DNA of 64,000 bases, taken from positions 124,001 to 188,000 of the forward strand of contig CALXTQ010000006.1 in NCBI GenBank assembly GCA_944391485.1. Direction: 5' to 3'. This stretch comes from an uncultured Alphaproteobacteria bacterium (lineage in GTDB: Bacteria; Pseudomonadota; Alphaproteobacteria; RF32; CAG-239). The notes below the pieces were generated by a model that had not been told where the DNA came from, made no database searches, and saw only the letters and a list, made by a program, of their open reading frames with translations. How positions within the stretch are numbered: the stretch's first letter is position 1; each line of letters begins with the position of its first letter. Both the position numbers and the translations under genes were made by a program. Below are positions 52,767-61,765 of the stretch, piece by piece.

Positions 52767-54617
52767 TTATTCGACAACTTTAAGTTTAACTGATTCTCCG
52801 TATGCATCCGTCTGAAGGGTTTTTGTTTTTATCAGCCGATACCATTTGGCGAAAGCGCCGGCCAAAACAACCGTCATCAAAAGCATAACGGCGGCGCCCA
52901 GAACGGCAAGCAGATATTGCTGCCGGGGCAGGTACTGTTCCGTAACCTGAAGCCAGCCGGCCCAAAAGGTAACGATAACCATGAAGATGCCGGGAATGGC
53001 CGAGGCAAGCGCGTATCTGCCGCGATTGAGGCGCAGCAGCATTGTTGTGCAGACAATCAGCGCGCAAGCTGCCAAAAGCTGGTTGCTCAGGCCGAACAGC
53101 GGCCAGATGCTGCTGATATTGCCAGTATAGACAAGGTATCCCCACAGAAAAGTAAATACGGCGCCGGTTGTGATGATGCCGGGCATCCATTCCTTGTCGC
53201 TGAATTTAGGAAAGACTTTGCCGAGCATTTCCTGCAGAAAAAAGCGTCCGACGCGGGTTCCGGCATCGATAGCAGTTAAGATGAAGACGGCTTCGAACAT
53301 GACAGCGAAGTTGTACCAATAGGCGACAAGATGATCCATGTAAGGCAGGTTGCGGAAAATGTGAGCCATGCCGACGGCCAGAGAAACGGCGCCACCGGTG
53401 CGACCGTGCAGGTCAATGCCGATGTGCGATTCATAATAAGGAAGGTCGACAACGCCGAGGGCCGGATACGCGGCGGTCAGCGCGGTATAGGCTTCGCGCG
53501 GCGAGTTGATGGCGAAATAGTCTCCCGGCATCATGGTACAGGCGGCCATCAGCGCCATCATGGCGACAAAGCCTTCAGTCAGCATGGCGCCATAGCCGAC
53601 AAACAGAATTTCCTTTTCGTTGCCGAGCATTTTGGGTGTCGTGCCGGTGCCTATAATGGCGTGAAAACCGGAAATGGCTCCGCAGGCGATGGTGATGAAA
53701 ATAAAGGGCAGCACCGGTCCGTTGATGACGGGGCCGCCGCCGTTTACAAAAGGTGTCAGGGCGGGCATCAGAACATCGGGCATGACGACGACGATGCCGA
53801 CGGTCAGCATGAGAATTGTGCCGATTTTGAGATAAGTGGAAAGATAGTCCCGCGGAACCAGCAGAAACCATACGGGAAGGACTGACGCCAGAAAACCGTA
53901 AAAGGGGATTGCCAGCGAAACGGTCTCTTTATCCCAATTGAACATCCAGCCCAGAACATCTTCCTTCATCAGGCTGTGGCCGGAAACGATTCCGGCCAGA
54001 AGCAGCGCAATGCCAAGGATACTGGCAAAGGCGACGCCGTTGGCTTTGTATCGCATGATTAATCCCATCAGGACGGCAATCGGCATGGTAATGATGACGA
54101 TGAACAGCGACCAGGGCGCGTTGTGCATGGCGCTGACGCAGGCGAGGGACAGGCCGGCAAGAGTCAGAACAAGAATGAACAGGACGGCGATTCCGGTTAC
54201 TGTCCCCGTTACCGGGCCTATTTCGCGCTGAGCTATGGCGGCGAGGCTTTCGCCTTTGTGGCGGACGGAAGCAAACAGCACGACCATGTCATGAACGGCG
54301 CCGCCGAGGACACAGCCGACGAGAATCCAAAGCGCGCCCGGAAGGTAGCCGAACTGGGCGGCGAGCACGGGGCCGACGAGGGGGCCGGCAGCGGCAATCG
54401 CGGCAAAGTGATGTCCGAACAAAACGTTGCGGTTGGTTTTGACATAATCGTGTCCGTCGGCATATTTGACGGCCGGCGTTGTTCTGCCGGCATCAAGGCG
54501 CAGGACCCTGTCGGCAATAAAAATTCCGTAAGTGCGGTAAGCTATGGCGAAAACGCACAGGCTGGCAAAAACAATAGTCAGCGCGTTGATGTTGTTTAGA
54601 GAATCAAGAAAGTTCAT
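52767..54617 (-). CDS. cstA: Carbon starvation protein A (peptide/pyruvate transporter family)
   Basis: CstA of 616 residues with about 16 membrane segments. Family blocks are KYADGHDYVKTNRNVLFGHHFAAIAAAGPLVGPVLAAQFG near the start, GTGTTPKMLGNEKEILFVGYGAMLTEGFVA in the middle and AIDAGTRVGRFFLQEMLG late. CstA proteins import peptides or pyruvate when carbon is limiting. Its 3' end abuts the dps control region. Monocistronic; the gap to 54728 has no gene. Confidence 0.95.
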   Translation of the reverse strand: MNFLDSLNNINALTIVFASLCVFAIAYRTYGIFIADRVLRLDAGRTTPAVKYADGHDYVKTNRNVLFGHHFAAIAAAGPLVGPVLAAQFGYLPGALWILVGCVLGGAVHDMVVLFASVRHKGESLAAIAQREIGPVTGTVTGIAVLFILVLTLAGLSLACVSAMHNAPWSLFIVIITMPIAVLMGLIMRYKANGVAFASILGIALLLAGIVSGHSLMKEDVLGWMFNWDKETVSLAIPFYGFLASVLPVWFLLVPRDYLSTYLKIGTILMLTVGIVVVMPDVLMPALTPFVNGGGPVINGPVLPFIFITIACGAISGFHAIIGTGTTPKMLGNEKEILFVGYGAMLTEGFVAMMALMAACTMMPGDYFAINSPREAYTALTAAYPALGVVDLPYYESHIGIDLHGRTGGAVSLAVGMAHIFRNLPYMDHLVAYWYNFAVMFEAVFILTAIDAGTRVGRFFLQEMLGKVFPKFSDKEWMPGIITTGAVFTFLWGYLVYTGNISSIWPLFGLSNQLLAACALIVCTTMLLRLNRGRYALASAIPGIFMVIVTFWAGWLQVTEQYLPRQQYLLAVLGAAVMLLMTVVLAGAFAKWYRLIKTKTLQTDAYGESVKLKVVE

Positions 54618-54727
54618 AAGCGTCGTCCCGAAAATTTTTTATGACGGGATTATACGCTAAAAAAGTTGCCGAATTGTTTATTTTCCGCAATTTGTTTTCT
54701 AACGTTGCGGAAAACGCTGCCGCGCTG

Positions 54728-54985
54728 TTACCGGTCGAAACAGGTTTTGCGGTCTATTCCCGCCGTGTCGCAGCCGGCGGAACGGTCGCTGTCCGGAAGG
54801 TCGTCCAGATTGCTGTAATCAAGCATGTCGCGGACGAATTCGTGATCGTCGTCGAAAACGGGAACCGAATCGATTAATTTTATATCGCGGATGGTACGGA
54901 TTTCAAAATCTTTTTCATCATCCGGCGTAAAGTTCTGGTCGGAATAGTCTTTGACTCTTGCGCCGCGTATTTCTTCTGACAGCAT
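54728..54985 (-). CDS. Small acidic hypothetical protein
   Basis: Protein of 85 residues rich in Asp and Glu, with no signal peptide or membrane helix. The start is well supported by AAGGAG upstream of the ATG. It begins 30 bases after the pirin gene on the same strand and is probably co-transcribed with it. Function and family are not recognised; cysteines near the end (AGCDTAG, KTCFDR) are the only notable residues. Confidence 0.6.
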   Translation of the reverse strand: MLSEEIRGARVKDYSDQNFTPDDEKDFEIRTIRDIKLIDSVPVFDDDHEFVRDMLDYSNLDDLPDSDRSAGCDTAGIDRKTCFDR

Positions 54986-55015
54986 TTTTTTCTCCTTATG
55001 TTTCGGGCCTGATTT

Positions 55016-55723
55016 TCAAGGCCTCAGGTTGAACAAAAGAAAGTTCGACAGGTTGTCCGAGCCGCGGATTTCCAGAGTATCTGTTTCACCGCTGATTGCC
55101 ATGCCGTCTCCGGCAACCATGATGCTGCCGTTTGCCTCAATACTCCCCTCGGCCACCTGTATCCAGTATTTGCGGTTTTCATCCAGTTTGCAGATGACTT
55201 CGGCTTTCGCCTCCGGCAGACATTGAAACAGTTCGGCATCCTGATGAAGCAGAAACGAATCGTCGCGGCCGTCCGGCGAGGCAATGCAGCAAAGCCGGTT
55301 GGTCATAGCGGCTTTATCGAATTTTTTCTGTTCGTAAGACGGGCGGAGATTCTGAATATTGGGCAGAATCCAAATCTGCAGGAAGCGGACGGCTTGGGTT
55401 GGCGACGGATTGTATTCGCTGTGCATTATTCCCGAGCCTGCCGTCATCTTCTGAATTTCGCCGCGGCGGATGACGCCGCCGTTGCCAAGGCTGTCCTGGT
55501 GTTTCAGCTCGCCGCTCAGAATAATGCTGATGATTTCCATGTCAGCGTGGGGATGCATGCCGAATCCCATACCGGGCGCCACGATATCGTCGTTGATGAC
55601 CCTGAGGTCGCTGAAACCCATGAAGGCGGGATCGCAGTAATCCCCGAAAGAAAAGCTGTGATAGCTGTTAAGCCAGCCGTTTTTTGTGCGGCCGCGTTTG
55701 TTTGCAGGTCTGAGCTGATACAT
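55016..55723 (-). CDS. Pirin family protein
   Basis: Bicupin of 235 residues. The N-terminal cupin carries the metal ligands in FGMHPHADMEIISIILSGELKHQDSLGN and the block MTAGSGIMHSEYNP. Pirins act as quercetin dioxygenases or metal-dependent regulators; which applies here is not shown. The start fits AAAGGAGGACAA before ATG. The second cupin is short, with QVAEGSIEANGSIMVAGDGMAI. Confidence 0.92.
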   Translation of the reverse strand: MYQLRPANKRGRTKNGWLNSYHSFSFGDYCDPAFMGFSDLRVINDDIVAPGMGFGMHPHADMEIISIILSGELKHQDSLGNGGVIRRGEIQKMTAGSGIMHSEYNPSPTQAVRFLQIWILPNIQNLRPSYEQKKFDKAAMTNRLCCIASPDGRDDSFLLHQDAELFQCLPEAKAEVICKLDENRKYWIQVAEGSIEANGSIMVAGDGMAISGETDTLEIRGSDNLSNFLLFNLRP

Positions 55724-55922
55724 TTGTCCTCCTTTGCCGATGTTGCTTTTGATATAGACAGCGCGGCGGGAGATTCAAGCCGTTGGCTGACGAAAGGCAT
55801 CTTTTTTTGCGGCGGAAGAGGTTTGTACAAAAATATTGTCCTTTTGTACAAACTGTGGTATATTAAAAGTCTTAAATCATATTATGAAATTTCTATTATT
55901 ATTAACATAAAAACAAATCGCA

Positions 55923-57662
55923 ATGAGTTACATTTTATTATCTTTTGTGTTTGCCGCTGTGTTCGGCGTTTTGGTATATGGAAAAGAAAAAGGCAAAGTC
56001 TGGAATTTTCTGCTTCCCGGTATCGTCTTTCTGATTCTGGGATTGATAAATTACGCGGGGCTTCCGGTTCTGCGGTTGTGGGGATTCCACGGCGTATGGG
56101 TTGAGTTTTTCTTTGTGGGTCTTGTCGGTTTTGTCTTGTCGTTGGTAAATTTTGATGACGGCTATGACTTATTTAACAAGAAAAACTTTCGCTGGTGGAG
56201 AGCCGTTCCGCTGGGAATTTCGTTGTTTGCTTTTCTGATCATGATCGGACAAAGCTGGGAATGTTTCCATGCAGGGGCTTTTCATCAGAGACTGAAAGTG
56301 GAGATCGTGAGCGACAGCGTTTTCAACCACGATGTCCATCCCATTCCCGTCTCCAAGATGATAACGGTAGACGAGACACTGGCGCGGAAAGTGGCGGAAG
56401 ACAAGCTGGGACAGGATCTGGGACTTGGGTCGCGCGTTGAAATCGGCAAGATGACGATTCAGCAGATGACTGGAGAATTTGTTGTCGACAAAGGGCAGAA
56501 GCTCAAGTTTGATGATGCCCAGATCTGGGTTGCGCCGCTGGAACACCGCAGCTTTTTTAAATGGCTGCGCAATGATGTAACCCCCGGTTACGTGATTGTA
56601 GACGCGACGGATGCCACAAAAATTTATCTGGTAACGGAGCTGTCCGGAAAGCCGCTGGCTTTAAGATATCTGGAAAATGCGTTTTTCGCCGATGATATCG
56701 AGCGGCATATCAAAAACAACGGTTATGCTTCCAAGGGGCTGAATGACCATTGTTTTGAAATTTCTCCGGAAGGCGTTCCCTACTGGGTACTGTCCTCTTA
56801 TGAGCCGACGATCGGTTTTAAGGGAGAAGAAAGCGAGGGTGTCATTACGGTTGATGCCCAGACCGGAGAACTGAAGTCGTATTCGATTGCAGAAACACCG
56901 GAATGGATTGACCGCATTCAGCCTGCAGACTTCGTTTTTGACCAGATCCGCTGTTATGGCGAGTACGGAAGAGGATGGTGGAACAGTTTCTGGGCGCAGT
57001 ATGAGGTTCAGGAACCGACGCCGGGCATCAGTCTGGTTTATTCGGAAGGCAGAAGTTTCTGGTATACCGGTATTCAGAGCGCCGGAGCAGACAACGCGAC
57101 GAACGGCTTTATTCTGGTGGATACCAAAACCAAAGCTGCCAAATTCTACCGGGTTATTGGCATTAACGAGCTTGAAGCCCGGAAGATTGCCGAAGATCAG
57201 AATTTTGCCAAAGCTTCCGGCTATCAGGCAAATGACCCGATTTTGTATAATGTGCGCAGCGTGCCGACATATTTTATGACAATGAAGGGTCAGTCCGGCA
57301 ATGTGATGGGCTATTGTTTTGTGGCTGTAAACAACCGTCAGGCAGTGGGAATCGCGTCCAGCAAAACCGATGCGGAGCAGGCTTATCTGAGAATGTTGAA
57401 AAAGACGTCTCATGACAAGCTTACCGACGGCCCGGTGCAGGAAAAAGCTCAAACCTTCGTTGTCCGGGACATTACTCTGGAAGGCAGCACCTATTATCTG
57501 CTTTTTGAGGGTGTTTCCGGAAAAGAGTTCACCGGTTCCACGGAATTTTACCGAGAGCTTAAGTGGACCAAGAAGGGCGATAAGGTATCCGTTGTTTACG
57601 GAGAAGGCGAAGGAACGGTTATTCCTCTTGACTTCTTCGATAATCTTGACTTTGAGATATAA
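55923..57662 (+). CDS. Large membrane protein with PepSY-like extracytoplasmic region
   Basis: Protein of 579 residues. Residues 1-115 contain four membrane helices; the remaining about 460 residues are soluble. The soluble part has repeated units of the type GVITVDAQTGELKSYSIAETPEW and GFILVDTKTKAAKFYRVIGINELEARKIAEDQ, that is, a strand-turn-strand followed by a helix, which resembles PepSY-like folds. I do not recognise a named family. There is no ribosome site before the ATG. It stands alone between pirin and the pyrophosphatase gene and ends at a strong terminator. A cell-envelope role is guessed only from topology. Confidence 0.75.
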   Translation: MSYILLSFVFAAVFGVLVYGKEKGKVWNFLLPGIVFLILGLINYAGLPVLRLWGFHGVWVEFFFVGLVGFVLSLVNFDDGYDLFNKKNFRWWRAVPLGISLFAFLIMIGQSWECFHAGAFHQRLKVEIVSDSVFNHDVHPIPVSKMITVDETLARKVAEDKLGQDLGLGSRVEIGKMTIQQMTGEFVVDKGQKLKFDDAQIWVAPLEHRSFFKWLRNDVTPGYVIVDATDATKIYLVTELSGKPLALRYLENAFFADDIERHIKNNGYASKGLNDHCFEISPEGVPYWVLSSYEPTIGFKGEESEGVITVDAQTGELKSYSIAETPEWIDRIQPADFVFDQIRCYGEYGRGWWNSFWAQYEVQEPTPGISLVYSEGRSFWYTGIQSAGADNATNGFILVDTKTKAAKFYRVIGINELEARKIAEDQNFAKASGYQANDPILYNVRSVPTYFMTMKGQSGNVMGYCFVAVNNRQAVGIASSKTDAEQAYLRMLKKTSHDKLTDGPVQEKAQTFVVRDITLEGSTYYLLFEGVSGKEFTGSTEFYRELKWTKKGDKVSVVYGEGEGTVIPLDFFDNLDFEI

Positions 57663-57672
57663 CGGCGGAGGT

Positions 57673-57705
57673 AAAAAAAGCTGCGTTTTCGGACGCAGCT
57701 TTTTT
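57673..57705 (+). terminator. Terminator after the 55923 gene
   Basis: AAAAAAAGCTGCGT/ACGCAGCTTTTTT stem around TTTCGG, ending in a T-rich stretch. Confidence 0.9.
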
Positions 57706-57915
57706 GTTTTAAATTGCGAAAACGAATCCGTTTTCGGCGCGCCCTTATGAATTTTAAATCCGCGGAAACTGACTCCGGATAAGAATCTTAACCGATTTTT
57801 TAGAATCTCGGACTACACTCTGAACCATAATTTAACTTACGTCTTGTATCTAATCAGGAAAAGAAGTAAGTTATTTTTATCGACTTTATGTTTTAACAAT
57901 TTAAGGAAAAAGAGT

Positions 57916-60345
57916 ATGTCAGCATTAAGAAAAATCAGCAATTTGGCTGTCGCCTCGCTGCTGGTTATGATTGCGCTTGTAAACGGCGCAGCTGCCTCCG
58001 AAATTGACCTTAACGTTCCGATGCTGGATGTGGGGTACAATATCTGGGGCTATGCAACGACCGGTTCCCAGATTCTGCTTTACGGTATGGGAATTTGTGT
58101 TTTGGGAATGCTTTTTGGTTTGTATGAATTTTATAAGATCAAAAGAATGCCGTCGCATCCTTCAATGTTAAGAGTTTCCGAGACAATTTACGAAACCTGC
58201 AAAACCTATATGAAACAGCAGGGGCTGTTGTTGATTCTGCTGGAAGTTTTTATTGCGGCCTGCATTTTTTATTATTTCTTTTATCTGAACGCTACCCCGA
58301 TGCCGAAAGTTCTGACAATTCTGGGCTGGTCTGTTCTGGGTATTCTGGGATCATATTCCGTAGCCTGGTTCGGCATGAGAATCAATACCTATGCCAATTC
58401 GCGCACAGCGTTTGATTCCCTGAAAGCCAGACCGTATTCCGTTATGAGCCTGCCGCTGCGTTCGGGAATGTCTATCGGCGTTCTGCTGATCTGCGTCGAG
58501 CTGATCATGATGATTGTCATCCTTCTGTTTGTTGACAGAGCCAATGCCGGCGCCTGCTTTATCGGTTTTGCCATCGGCGAATCTCTGGGAGCTTCCGCTT
58601 TGCGTATCTGCGGCGGTATCTTTACGAAGATTGCCGATATCGGCGCGGATCTGATGAAAATCATCTTTAAAATCGACGAAGACGATGCGCGCAATCCCGG
58701 CGTTATTGCCGACTGTACCGGTGACAATGCCGGAGACTCCGTCGGTCCGACCGCCGACGGCTTTGAAACTTACGGTGTAACCGGCGTAGCCTTAATCAGC
58801 TTCATCGTTCTGGCCGCGGGCATGATGTACGCTCCGAACGGCGAACTGACCCTGATGGCCGGCGGTATTGATATTCAGGCCCGATTGATTGTGTGGATTT
58901 TCACAATGCGCGTTCTGATGATCATTACCTCAATTGTTTCCTATATGCTTAACGCCAAAGCTTCGGCAATAATTTTTGGCAAAAAAGACGCCTTTAACTT
59001 TGAGACGCCGCTGACCTCTCTGGTTTGGCTTACGTCGCTGATCTCCATTGCCGTTACCTTCGGCGTTTCTTATGTCATGATCGGCGATATGGGCGCAGAT
59101 CTGTGGTGGAAGCTTTCCGTCATCATTTCCTGCGGTACTCTGGCCGCGGCTTTGATTCCGGAATTTACCAAAATCTTCACGTCTTCCAAGTCGAAACATG
59201 TTGAAGAGATTGTTAATGCCAGCCGCGAGGCAGGCGCTTCCCTGAACATTATTTCGGGTATCGTCGCCGGCAACTTTTCCGCTTTCTGGAAAGGGTTGGT
59301 TATGGTTGGCCTGATGGTTATCGCTTACTTTACGGCCCGCGTTGGATTGGACGCTTATATGGTTTATCCGACCGTATTTGCTTTCGGTCTGGTTGCTTTT
59401 GGCATGTTGGGCATGGGACCGGTTACGATTGCCGTCGACTCTTACGGCCCGGTTACCGACAATGCCCAATCTGTCTTCGAGCTTTCGCAGATTGAAAGCA
59501 TTAAAGGCATAGACAAGGAAATCGAAAAAGATTACGGCTTTAAACCTAATTTTGAAATCGGTAAGCACCTGCTTGAAGAAAACGATTCCGCAGGTAATAC
59601 CTTTAAGGCAACGGCAAAACCGGTGCTGATTGGTACGGCGGTTATCGGCGCGACAACGATGATCTTTTCGATTATCCTGCTGCTGAACCTGCAGCTGAAC
59701 CTGCTGAATCCGAATGTTTTGTTCGGTCTGCTGCTCGGCGGCGCGGTTATTTACTGGTTCTCCGGCGCCTCAATGCAGGCGGTTTCCACCGGGGCTTACC
59801 GCGCGGTCAACTACATCAAGGAACATATCAAGCTTGATACCAACAAAGCCGCATCAATCGAAGATTCAAAAAGCGTGGTTCGTATCTGCACAATCTATGC
59901 GCAGAAAGGCATGCTGAACATCTTTATCGTTATCTTCTCGTTTACGATAGCGTTTGCTTGCTTCGATGCCAGCATGTTTGCCAGCTACCTGATCTCCATT
60001 GCTATTTTCGGACTGTTCCAGGCGCTGTATATGGCTAATGCCGGCGGCGCGTGGGATAATGCCAAAAAAGTGGTGGAAGTCGATCTCCACGAAAAAGGCA
60101 CGCCGCTGCATGACGCCGCGGTTGTCGGCGATACAGTCGGCGATCCCTATAAGGATACGTCATCCGTTGCGTTGAACCCGATTATCAAGTTTACGACGCT
60201 GTTCGGACTGCTGGCCGTCGAAATGGCCGTTGCCGCTCCGCGCTGCGTTTCGCTGGGACTTGGCGTCGTGTTCTTCCTGATTGGCCTGTATTTTGTCCGC
60301 AGGTCTTTCTACGGAATGCGTATTGAGCCTAAAAAGATGGATTAA
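57916..60345 (+). CDS. hppA: Membrane-bound ion-translocating pyrophosphatase
   Basis: M-PPase of 809 residues and about 16 membrane helices, which uses pyrophosphate hydrolysis to pump H+ or Na+. The pyrophosphate site reads DDARNPGVIADCTGDNAGD; the usual GDNVGDCAGMAADLFE is here GDNAGDSVGPTADGFE, a divergent form. The potassium-dependence motif is GNTFKATA, with Lys at the position associated with K+-independent enzymes. The second PPi loop is GAWDNAKK and HDAAVVGDTVGDPYKDT. Ion specificity cannot be fixed by eye. The ATG at 57916 is preferred over a frame open from 57844, because AAGGA precedes it. Confidence 0.93.
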   Translation: MSALRKISNLAVASLLVMIALVNGAAASEIDLNVPMLDVGYNIWGYATTGSQILLYGMGICVLGMLFGLYEFYKIKRMPSHPSMLRVSETIYETCKTYMKQQGLLLILLEVFIAACIFYYFFYLNATPMPKVLTILGWSVLGILGSYSVAWFGMRINTYANSRTAFDSLKARPYSVMSLPLRSGMSIGVLLICVELIMMIVILLFVDRANAGACFIGFAIGESLGASALRICGGIFTKIADIGADLMKIIFKIDEDDARNPGVIADCTGDNAGDSVGPTADGFETYGVTGVALISFIVLAAGMMYAPNGELTLMAGGIDIQARLIVWIFTMRVLMIITSIVSYMLNAKASAIIFGKKDAFNFETPLTSLVWLTSLISIAVTFGVSYVMIGDMGADLWWKLSVIISCGTLAAALIPEFTKIFTSSKSKHVEEIVNASREAGASLNIISGIVAGNFSAFWKGLVMVGLMVIAYFTARVGLDAYMVYPTVFAFGLVAFGMLGMGPVTIAVDSYGPVTDNAQSVFELSQIESIKGIDKEIEKDYGFKPNFEIGKHLLEENDSAGNTFKATAKPVLIGTAVIGATTMIFSIILLLNLQLNLLNPNVLFGLLLGGAVIYWFSGASMQAVSTGAYRAVNYIKEHIKLDTNKAASIEDSKSVVRICTIYAQKGMLNIFIVIFSFTIAFACFDASMFASYLISIAIFGLFQALYMANAGGAWDNAKKVVEVDLHEKGTPLHDAAVVGDTVGDPYKDTSSVALNPIIKFTTLFGLLAVEMAVAAPRCVSLGLGVVFFLIGLYFVRRSFYGMRIEPKKMD

Positions 60346-60365
60346 TCCGTCTGACAGAAAACGGG

Positions 60366-60400
60366 AAAGCCGCCCTCCTCAAAAGGGCGGTTTTCTTTTT
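60366..60400 (+). terminator. Terminator after hppA
   Basis: CCGCCCT (60370-60376) pairs with AGGGCGG (60384-60390), followed by TTTTCTTTTT. Confidence 0.85.
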
Positions 60401-60489
60401 GTCCGCGCAGATCTCCCTATAAATATCGGTTGACAAATTTTGTCTAACTCCGTAAGTTGGAAGCAGATTTCTTAAAAATTATGTAAATT

Positions 60490-61068
60490 ATGATTGAAGA
60501 AAAAGATTTGAGTTTTTGCAAGGGAGTTTGCAAGACTTTGGTAAAATTCAGGTTTAACGATGCGTCTTTAACCGAACCGGGAATTCTGCTCGACGGGAAA
60601 AAAGATGTCTTGAAAAAACTGCTGGAAGATCCCGCGTATTGTTTTGCGCTCATGCCTTACGCCGAATTAAAGCACTGCCCGAAGAAATACCAGACTGTTG
60701 TCGGACATCCGGCTTTTAATCTGGTGCGGCAGTATCTGAAAAAGGAAAAGGCAGAGCGCCTGTATCGCGAGGCTTTGGCCAGAGAATGGAATTTTCCGGA
60801 GTTTGAGGCCTATTTGTTTCAGCTGCTGGGCGTTGTGTCCGATGGCGGCGGAAGCGAAGCTCTGTATCTGGCGGAGGCACGTTTTCTGACGGCGCTGAAA
60901 GAACGTTTCTATCCGGGGCTTTTGTACGAGGCTTTTCTGATTATCGTTCTGTTTTTTGACGATATCCTCGACAAGGATGCGGCAAAAAATGCTTTCAGGG
61001 AACAGAAATTCAGTCTGCAACAGCAAGTCAGACATATGTTTTACTCTTCCGCAGCCTGCGGATTTTAA
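60490..61068 (+). CDS. Hypothetical helical protein
   Basis: Unrecognised protein of 192 residues, largely alpha-helical and charged, without signal peptide or membrane helix. Some helix pairs look like TPR or HEAT-type repeats, for example FPEFEAYLFQLLGVVSDGGGSEALYLAEARFLTAL. It is followed after 12 bases by another unknown gene of similar character, in which the pattern DENEYAAAKAFVTLAEGLKQETE also suggests helical repeats. The two probably form an operon and may be partners. Confidence 0.65.
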   Translation: MIEEKDLSFCKGVCKTLVKFRFNDASLTEPGILLDGKKDVLKKLLEDPAYCFALMPYAELKHCPKKYQTVVGHPAFNLVRQYLKKEKAERLYREALAREWNFPEFEAYLFQLLGVVSDGGGSEALYLAEARFLTALKERFYPGLLYEAFLIIVLFFDDILDKDAAKNAFREQKFSLQQQVRHMFYSSAACGF

Positions 61069-61080
61069 TTCAAAATTATT

Positions 61081-61737
61081 ATGAAACCGGATGAATTCAA
61101 GATTGTGCTGTGGCGGTTGATGCACGGCATAAAAATTCCGTTTGAAGTCGTGAAGAAAATACGCGATGTTTCAAGCGAAAACAGTTTTCGGAAGTTTTTT
61201 GAGATCTATTATGACCCCGACCAGTCGTTTTTGCTGGCAATTGATGCGCAAACAGCGGAGGACGCCGCCGTTGTTGCCGGAAAATCTGTTCCCGGCACGG
61301 AGGCCAGTCCCGCGTTTCTGGCGTTTGTTGTCAGTCCCGAGTACCGCGAAATAAAACGCTGCTGGGAAAGAGAGATGCTGGAGGAAGTCTGGGATTACGC
61401 GAGAGGCCGCGATATTGGTTATCTTGAAGATTTTGTCAGATGTATTTCTGACGAAAACGAATATGCCGCGGCAAAAGCTTTCGTTACTCTGGCGGAGGGT
61501 CTGAAACAGGAGACGGAGAGCGAGATCGTCTATATCGCGTTTGAGGTTTTGTTCCTGTACAGCGGTTATATTCCGCGGGAAGACTTTTCGACAGTACTGA
61601 TTTTGTACGGCATTCATCAAGAGCGTCTGCGAAAAATGGCTGCGGTTCTCGATGAAATGAATGCGCGTCTGAGCAGACAGGCTCAGGATGAACAGCGGTG
61701 GGAAGATATCGAGGATGATAATTTCCCGGATGTGTAA
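61081..61737 (+). CDS. Hypothetical helical protein, second of a pair
   Basis: Protein of 218 residues, soluble, helix-rich, with an acidic C-terminal tail (DEQRWEDIEDDNFPDV). No family is recognised. It follows the 60490 gene by 12 bases on the same strand with no separate promoter or clear ribosome site, and ends in a terminator shared with the convergent transporter gene. Confidence 0.65.
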   Translation: MKPDEFKIVLWRLMHGIKIPFEVVKKIRDVSSENSFRKFFEIYYDPDQSFLLAIDAQTAEDAAVVAGKSVPGTEASPAFLAFVVSPEYREIKRCWEREMLEEVWDYARGRDIGYLEDFVRCISDENEYAAAKAFVTLAEGLKQETESEIVYIAFEVLFLYSGYIPREDFSTVLILYGIHQERLRKMAAVLDEMNARLSRQAQDEQRWEDIEDDNFPDV

Positions 61738-61765
61738 AAAGCGGCTGAAAGCCGCTTTTTATTTT
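61736..61765 (+). terminator. Bidirectional terminator between 61081 gene and CDF gene
   Basis: AAAAAGCGGC-TGAAA-GCCGCTTTTT, perfect 10-bp stem, between convergent genes. Confidence 0.88.

Noticed and set aside
54641-54877. 78-residue plus-strand frame opposite the small acidic gene
   Set aside because: The minus-strand gene has a strong ribosome site and continues the pirin transcript; the plus-strand frame has neither.
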